Positions 13,203-13,932 of a stretch of DNA of 13,932 bases are shown piece by piece. The notes under the pieces were generated by a model. That model saw only the letters and a program-made list of their open reading frames with translations, did no database searches and was not told the DNA's origin. The DNA is from a bacterium UBA3756. Its GTDB lineage: Bacteria; Bacteroidota; Bacteroidia; Bacteroidales; Bacteroidaceae. The DNA lies in the NCBI GenBank assembly GCA_002371695.1, contig DFGG01000143.1, positions 1 through 13,932 on the forward strand. The letters are read 5' to 3'. Within the stretch, counting starts at the first letter, position 1. Each line of letters starts with the position of its first letter. A program made the translations under genes and the position numbers.

Positions 13203-13932
13203 ATGCCAGACAAAGACAAGAGTCCTCTGTTGATAGACATCAGGGAGGATGACCTGTTGGCATTGTCAGCAGAGGTGCTTGATACACTGCTGCGCGACCA
13301 TACCACAGGACAGAATATCTTCTGGGCTACTCACGACTATGAGGCGCTTGGAAGAGGATACGACTATCATGCTCCTATGAAGCCAGAACTGATCACAGGC
13401 CAACGGGGGATGGTCATCCGCCCTCGTGTGCTCAAGACAAAGGCCGAACAGGTAGATCGCTCCAAGGATATGGCAGAGGTTTTCACCCCTTCGTGGGTCT
13501 GCAATGCCCAGAATAACCTGGTTGACGAGGCTTGGTTTGGACGGAAGGATGTATTCAACACAGAGGTTGATGCGGATTTTAAATTCGCATCCCGTGAGTC
13601 GGGGATTTCAAATCCCCTCCAGCGGTCATGCCACACCTGGCAGGCTACCACCGACAAAATAGAATTTCCTGAAGGCAAGACGTGGAAGGATTACGTTCGT
13701 GCCACCCGTATGGAGATGACCTGCGGCGAGGCTCCCTATCTCGTGAGCCGCTATGATGCCACTACGGGCGAGCCTATCCCCATCAGTCAGCGGATAGGAC
13801 TACTCGACAGGAAACTGCGAGTAGTCAGCGAGAATACGGAAACAAGCGGCGACTGGCTGGAATGGGCACAAACGGCCTACAAAAACATCTACGGCTTCGA
13901 GTGGCAAGGCGATAACCTCCTTCTGGCCCGCG
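13203..13932 (+). CDS. probable N6-adenine DNA methyltransferase / restriction protein, N-terminal part
   Basis: Only 243 codons are visible; the gene runs off the right edge. Residues 1-90 (MPDKDKSPLLIDIREDDLLA...) and especially KDMAEVFTPSWVC, with Phe94-Thr95-Pro96, fit the FTP segment found near the SAM-binding region of N6-adenine methyltransferases of restriction systems. WKDYVRATRMEMTCGEAPYLVSRYD and RIGLLDRKLRV resemble Bacteroidetes proteins that I recall annotated as restriction endonuclease subunit M. The catalytic NPPY-type motif is not yet reached, so activity cannot be judged. Residues about 123-139 are encoded by an inserted double palindrome. ATG 13203 follows the switch-like leader by 5 nt; I see no upstream in-frame alternative that fits. 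Confidence 0.65.
   Translation, partial: MPDKDKSPLLIDIREDDLLALSAEVLDTLLRDHTTGQNIFWATHDYEALGRGYDYHAPMKPELITGQRGMVIRPRVLKTKAEQVDRSKDMAEVFTPSWVCNAQNNLVDEAWFGRKDVFNTEVDADFKFASRESGISNPLQRSCHTWQATTDKIEFPEGKTWKDYVRATRMEMTCGEAPYLVSRYDATTGEPIPISQRIGLLDRKLRVVSENTETSGDWLEWAQTAYKNIYGFEWQGDNLLLAR
13570..13617 (+). repeat. in-frame double palindrome, REP-like, inside the methyltransferase gene
   Basis: Palindrome one, 13570-13590, pairs ATGCGGATTT with AAATTCGCAT around a single T, with one G-T mismatch. Palindrome two, 13601-13617, pairs GGGGATTT with AAATCCCC around a single C, perfectly. They are separated by 10 nt (CCCGTGAGTC) and share a GGATTTnAAAT core. They encode residues of about 123-139 without breaking the frame. 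The GGATTTnAAATCC pattern resembles interspersed palindromes I recall from Bacteroidetes genomes. Confidence 0.75.

Noticed and set aside
12815..13306. 163-codon minus-strand open frame across the leader and the methyltransferase start
   Set aside because: It runs through the palindromic leader and the N-terminus of a recognisable gene; its residues are biased by the inverted repeats and show no family signature.

Overview
The window looks like a chromosomal segment from a member of the Bacteroidales, most likely Prevotella-like. The reasons are the gene content (a menaquinone-type UbiE, a long Bacteroidetes-type PurM, a BT4734/VirE primase-helicase) and repeated use of the Bacteroidetes promoter pair TTG-N19/20-TAnnTTTG. 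No rRNA, tRNA or CRISPR array was found.

Layout. (1) Positions 1-5394, minus strand: a tight seven-gene housekeeping block transcribed right to left as phoH (TTG start), purC, menG/ubiE, aroE, purM, a small zinc-motif lipoprotein and prfA (cut off by the window edge). Gaps are 2-26 nt, with one overlap, so it is probably one operon mixing purine, shikimate/aromatic and menaquinone synthesis with translation termination. (2) Positions 5422-7040, plus strand: a membrane-anchored DUF5715/M15-like protein and a YihX-like HAD phosphatase. Each starts 8 nt after a -7 box, so both mRNAs may be nearly leaderless. (3) Positions 7044-9392: an overlapping MntA-HepT toxin-antitoxin pair on the minus strand, then a divergent AT-rich coiled-coil gene of unknown function. 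(4) Positions 9420-11933: a GC-rich gene for a primase-helicase (BT4734-like, VirE/VapE, DUF3874), with iteron-like GGGTGTGTCA repeats upstream and a long palindromic element downstream. (5) Positions 11974-12804: a dyad cluster, then a second toxin-antitoxin pair (acidic antitoxin plus RelE/ParE toxin) lying between two identical 32-bp direct repeats, each carrying the -33 part of a promoter. (6) Positions 12794-13932: a promoter, a roughly 380-nt leader and the first 243 codons of a probable N6-adenine DNA methyltransferase/restriction protein. The leader holds one central segment that can pair with either of two flanking arms, and the second arm ends 5 nt before the start codon. The methyltransferase gene also carries an in-frame double palindrome.

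Regions 3-6 form an accessory island of stress, defence and replication functions beside a conserved core operon. The most unusual item is the competing-hairpin leader at 12981-13197, which has the geometry of a translational or transcriptional switch for the downstream gene. Its function is inferred from base pairing that can be read in the sequence; nothing here shows that it is transcribed or folds.
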